Shown here in pieces: positions 61,465 to 64,000 of a stretch of 64,000 nt of DNA (position 1 is its first letter; every line of letters starts with the position of its first letter). Both the position numbers and the translations under genes were made by a program. Under the pieces are notes generated by a model that worked only from the letters and a program-made list of their open reading frames with translations, was not told where the DNA came from and did not search any database. Origin of the DNA: Cyanobium sp. NIES-981 (GTDB lineage: Bacteria; Cyanobacteriota; Cyanobacteriia; PCC-6307; Cyanobiaceae); contig CAMDEM010000001.1 of assembly GCA_945896675.1 (NCBI GenBank), positions 103,836 to 167,835 on the forward strand, written 5' to 3'.

Positions 61465-62226
61465 ATGCAGATCATCCCCGCCATCGACCTGCTGGACGGG
61501 CACTGCGTACGGCTACACCAGGGCGACTACGGCCAGGTGACCCGCTTTTCCGATGACCCCGTGGCCCAAGCCCTGGCCTGGCAGGAGCAAGGAGCCCAGC
61601 GCTTGCACCTGGTCGACCTGGATGGGGCGAAAAGTGGCGAACCGGTGAACGATGGGGCGGTGAAAGCGATCACCAGTGCCCTTTCCATCCCGGTGCAACT
61701 GGGTGGAGGGGTGCGAACGGCTGACCGGGCAGCGGAACTGCTGGGCTGCGGGCTGGATCGGGTCATTTTGGGCACCGTGGCCCTGGAACAGCCCGAACTG
61801 GTGGATGAACTGGCCGCCGCCTATCCGGGCAAAATCGTGGTGGGCATTGATGCCAAAAACGGCAAGGTGGCCACCCGGGGCTGGATCGAAGAGAGCAGCA
61901 CCGAGGCCACGGCCCTGGCCAAGCGGTTCAACACCAGCGGCATTGCAGCGATCATCAGCACCGATATCGCCACCGATGGCACCCTGGCGGGCCCAAACCT
62001 GGAGGCCCTACGGGCCATGGCTGAAGCCAGTGCCGTGCCCGTGATTGCCTCCGGCGGCATCGGCAACTTGGAACACCTGCTCTCCCTGCTGGCCCTGGCT
62101 CCCTTGGGCATCGAGGGGGTGATCGTGGGCCGGGCCCTCTACGACGGTCGGGTGGATTTGGCTGAAGCTATCCAGGCCATTGGCGATGGGCGGCTCCAGG
62201 ACCCCATCGACTCGAACCTGGCCTAG
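61465..62226 (+). CDS. hisA: 1-(5-phosphoribosyl)-5-[(5-phosphoribosylamino)methylideneamino]imidazole-4-carboxamide isomerase
   Basis: 253 residues if it starts at the family ATG 61465 (MQIIPAIDLLDGHCVRL). The TIM-barrel enzyme performs the fourth step of histidine synthesis. Phosphate loops LGGGVRTADRA and ASGGIGNLEHLL, catalytic Asp in PAIDLLDG and in STDIATDGTLAGPN are present. The frame is open from 61249 with a Trp-rich domain, giving a possible 325-residue fusion. fur-like gene follows 85 bases downstream. Confidence 0.95.
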   Translation: MQIIPAIDLLDGHCVRLHQGDYGQVTRFSDDPVAQALAWQEQGAQRLHLVDLDGAKSGEPVNDGAVKAITSALSIPVQLGGGVRTADRAAELLGCGLDRVILGTVALEQPELVDELAAAYPGKIVVGIDAKNGKVATRGWIEESSTEATALAKRFNTSGIAAIISTDIATDGTLAGPNLEALRAMAEASAVPVIASGGIGNLEHLLSLLALAPLGIEGVIVGRALYDGRVDLAEAIQAIGDGRLQDPIDSNLA

Positions 62227-62311
62227 GGCCCAGCCAGAGGCACTAAGGAAAACAAACCAGCCAGCTTGCGGCTTGGCCTATAACTAGTCCAAGCCTTCGC
62301 AGGTGTGTCGC

Positions 62312-62770
62312 GTGAGCGCCAGCACCCCATCAACCCAGATCCAGTCGCTAGGCGATTTGCCCACCTCCGTGGACGATGTCTACCGGCGTTGCCGCGATTT
62401 GGGCATGCGGTTGAGTCGTCAACGGCGCATGGTGCTCGATCTGCTTTGGGTCGAAAAGAGCCACCTGAGCGCCCGGGACATTTTCGAAAAGCTCAACAAT
62501 CAAGGACGGAACATTGGACACACCTCGGTGTACCAAAACCTGGAAGCGCTCCAATCCACCGGGGTGATCGAGTGCCTGGACCGGGCCAGCGGCAGGCTCT
62601 ACGGCTACCGCAGTGATCCCCACAGCCACCTCACCTGCATCGATTCAGGGGCGATCCAGGACCTCGACGTTCAACTTCCCGCCGACTTGTTGGCCCAAAT
62701 TGAACAGCGAACCGGTTTTGCCATCGAGAGCTACAGCCTCAGCCTGAATGGGCGCCGCCGCCAGGCTTAA
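62312..62770 (+). CDS. Fur-family metalloregulator paralogue without CxxC zinc sites
   Basis: 152 residues from GTG 62312, with AGGTG 8-12 bases upstream. The winged-helix DNA-binding part has MRLSRQRRMVLDLLWVEKSHLSARDIFEKL and NIGHTSVYQNLEALQSTGVI, typical of Fur/PerR/Zur. The dimer domain has HSHLTCIDSGAIQDLD, where other family members carry two CxxC motifs; only one Cys is left and the C-terminal CxxC is missing. It may respond to metal through the His/Asp site only. An alternative GTG lies 3 codons upstream. Confidence 0.88.
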   Translation: MSASTPSTQIQSLGDLPTSVDDVYRRCRDLGMRLSRQRRMVLDLLWVEKSHLSARDIFEKLNNQGRNIGHTSVYQNLEALQSTGVIECLDRASGRLYGYRSDPHSHLTCIDSGAIQDLDVQLPADLLAQIEQRTGFAIESYSLSLNGRRRQA

Positions 62771-62856
62771 CCCAGAAGCTGGCCTCGATCACTGCCAGAC
62801 CCCCTGGAGAAATTGGGACAAGCTGGTTACCTTGGGCCATCCTTTGACCTGGGTGT

Positions 62857-64000
62857 GTGCCGTCGCAGCTGCTGCTGTTTGCCGAACCGCTGCTGCGCGA
62901 GGGGCTAACCCGACTGCTGGAGGCCCCTGAAGCTGGTTATCGCGTGGCTACCAAGCCCGAAGAGCTAACTGGCAAGCCCCAACTGGTGATCTGGCATCCG
63001 GGCAGCGTGGCAACCCTGGCCAACCTGGAGCGGGAACTGGAGCAGTTGCGCAGCCGTTGGCACCCCGCTCCGCTCCTGCTGCTGCTTCCCCAGGGCCAGA
63101 TCCACCCCACAGCCCAGCTGCTGCAGTTGCCGGTGGCCGGCCTCTTGGAAGCGCCTGAACCCCACCAACTGCTGGAGGCGATCGCCACGTTGAGCGCAGG
63201 AGGCCGGGTGGTGGCCCTCGCCGATGGCCCGGCCCCAGATCCCTTTGCATTGCCGACGGGCTTGGGTCTTGGCCATCGCTTTCTGCTCAGCGGGCTCAAG
63301 CAAATTGATGCTGATCTTGACGGCTGCCGCACCCTGCTCAACCCTCCGCCCCAGGGGGTGATCAGCCTGCTGGTCCTCCAGGGCCGCCTGAGGGAACTGC
63401 GGGCAGCACGCCATTGCCTGTTGCTGCTTTGGGGCCCCCTGGACTCCCTGGTGGTAGCAGCTCCGACCGCCTTCTCAAAGCCGTTGCCCCAGGCCCGTTT
63501 TGGCACCCAACTGAACCTGCCCTCCCCCAGTGCCGAAGGGATTTGGCATACCCTTCGGGCCCGCCTAGAAGCCGCATCCCAAGGGGCCCTCACCAACCAA
63601 AGCGGGCAGCTTCTAGCCCTCCAAGGCCTTGGTGCAGACAGGCGCCGCGACCTCATGCTTGCCCTCCTTGAGCACTGTGACGGGGTTCGCCAACAGTTGG
63701 TAGGCGAACACCTTCACGGGCAGCAACTTCAGGCCCGCTGGGACGAGCTCCAACTGGAAATCCGCCAACAGGCCCTCAGGGCCACCAGCAGTCCCTACGT
63801 CCAACTGCCCCGCGAAGGGAGCCTCCAGGGGGTGGCTGAGGCCCTGATCCAAGGCAGCGACCTGGCTGGCTCCGACCCCGAACTACCGGAATCCCAGGCC
63901 ATGCTTGCGGCCCTGGTCCACGGCCAACCCCTCTTGGTGGACGGCCAGTTGGTGCCGGCGGATGAACCCAGGGCAGTGCTCTATCTGGAGCAACTCCTGG
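62857..64000 (+). CDS. DUF3685 family protein, cut by the window end
   Basis: The open frame from GTG 62857 continues without a stop to the last base (over 380 codons). The first 130 residues resemble a response-regulator receiver (LLFAEPLLREGLTRLLE, LVIWHPGS, LLLLLPQGQ, GLLEAPEPHQLLEAI) as in DUF3685 proteins, with the phospho-acceptor Asp apparently absent. The rest is Leu/Gln-rich and helical. The family is confined to cyanobacteria; function unknown. The 86 bases between it and the Fur gene hold no clear promoter. Confidence 0.8.
   Translation, partial: MPSQLLLFAEPLLREGLTRLLEAPEAGYRVATKPEELTGKPQLVIWHPGSVATLANLERELEQLRSRWHPAPLLLLLPQGQIHPTAQLLQLPVAGLLEAPEPHQLLEAIATLSAGGRVVALADGPAPDPFALPTGLGLGHRFLLSGLKQIDADLDGCRTLLNPPPQGVISLLVLQGRLRELRAARHCLLLLWGPLDSLVVAAPTAFSKPLPQARFGTQLNLPSPSAEGIWHTLRARLEAASQGALTNQSGQLLALQGLGADRRRDLMLALLEHCDGVRQQLVGEHLHGQQLQARWDELQLEIRQQALRATSSPYVQLPREGSLQGVAEALIQGSDLAGSDPELPESQAMLAALVHGQPLLVDGQLVPADEPRAVLYLEQLL

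Noticed and set aside
60651..61556. 301-codon plus-strand frame antisense to the CSP41-like gene
   Set aside because: Low-complexity Arg/Pro/Gly translation, overlaps two genes with clear motifs.
1..64000. CRISPR arrays, insertion sequences and defence genes
   Set aside because: No array of regularly spaced repeats, no transposase motifs and no known defence domains were found on either strand.

Overview
The window is about 60% GC, densely packed core genome of a picocyanobacterium of the Synechococcus/Cyanobium type. The evidence is photosynthesis genes (psaK, petN, thf1/psb29, a Psb32-like TPM protein, a PaO-type Rieske oxygenase), cyanobacterial protein families (Ycf35/DUF1257, DUF3110, DUF1830, DUF2499, DUF3593, DUF3685, DUF2103), the dnaK3-dnaJ3 pair and short intergenic gaps. 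No insertion sequence, prophage, integrase or CRISPR array was seen. About 75 protein genes, one tRNA-Ser and one probable 6S RNA are supported. No gene-free stretch exceeds 300 bases.

Layout. 0-8 kb: a secreted lysozyme-fold-like protein, a membrane-anchored amidase translationally coupled to an M61 peptidase, Ycf35, purN, argC and ribBA. 8-14 kb: cyclophilin and mtnP, then the minus-strand chain dnaK3-dnaJ3-DUF3110-murQ. 13.8-16.7 kb: pstC-pstA-pstB behind a possible Pho box, closed by a two-way terminator shared with tRNA-Ser(GGA). 16.9-24 kb: two ferredoxins, an inositol-phosphatase-type enzyme, hisZ, htpG, rpmB, a peroxiredoxin Q, a Tat-exported phosphoesterase and csaB. 25-35.5 kb: DUF2499-DUF3593-psaK, a flavoprotein read just after dxs, ilvA-scpB-yggT, a MazG-like enzyme, pyk and a MacB-type permease. 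35.5-48.8 kb: ftsH, clpP and thf1; petN (33 codons) with a 50-codon membrane ORF behind it and clpS in front; purK with the 6S RNA candidate; a lone sugar-type permease; aroB; DUF429; a Rieske oxygenase. 49-64 kb: TerB-like protein, an SDR, a MidA-type methyltransferase, Psb32-like protein, GH104 muramidase, glycosyltransferase plus phosphoesterase, nadA, GST, CBS protein, pgsA, CSP41-like SDR, hisA, a Fur paralogue and a DUF3685 protein running off the end.

Themes. Photosynthetic quality control clusters at 35.9-41.3 kb (FtsH, ClpP, Thf1, ClpS). Phosphate uptake is present without its binding protein PstS. The most unusual gene is hisA, which continues in frame, with no stop, from an upstream Trp-rich (TIGR02450-like) domain. 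Other oddities are a flavoprotein frame with no normal start codon before its dinucleotide-binding strand, a Fur paralogue lacking CxxC zinc sites, a peroxiredoxin Q lacking the usual resolving cysteine, and tandem-repeat-encoded linkers in three proteins. No wholly new multi-gene system is evident; the best leads are small or fused genes and paired membrane proteins of unknown function.
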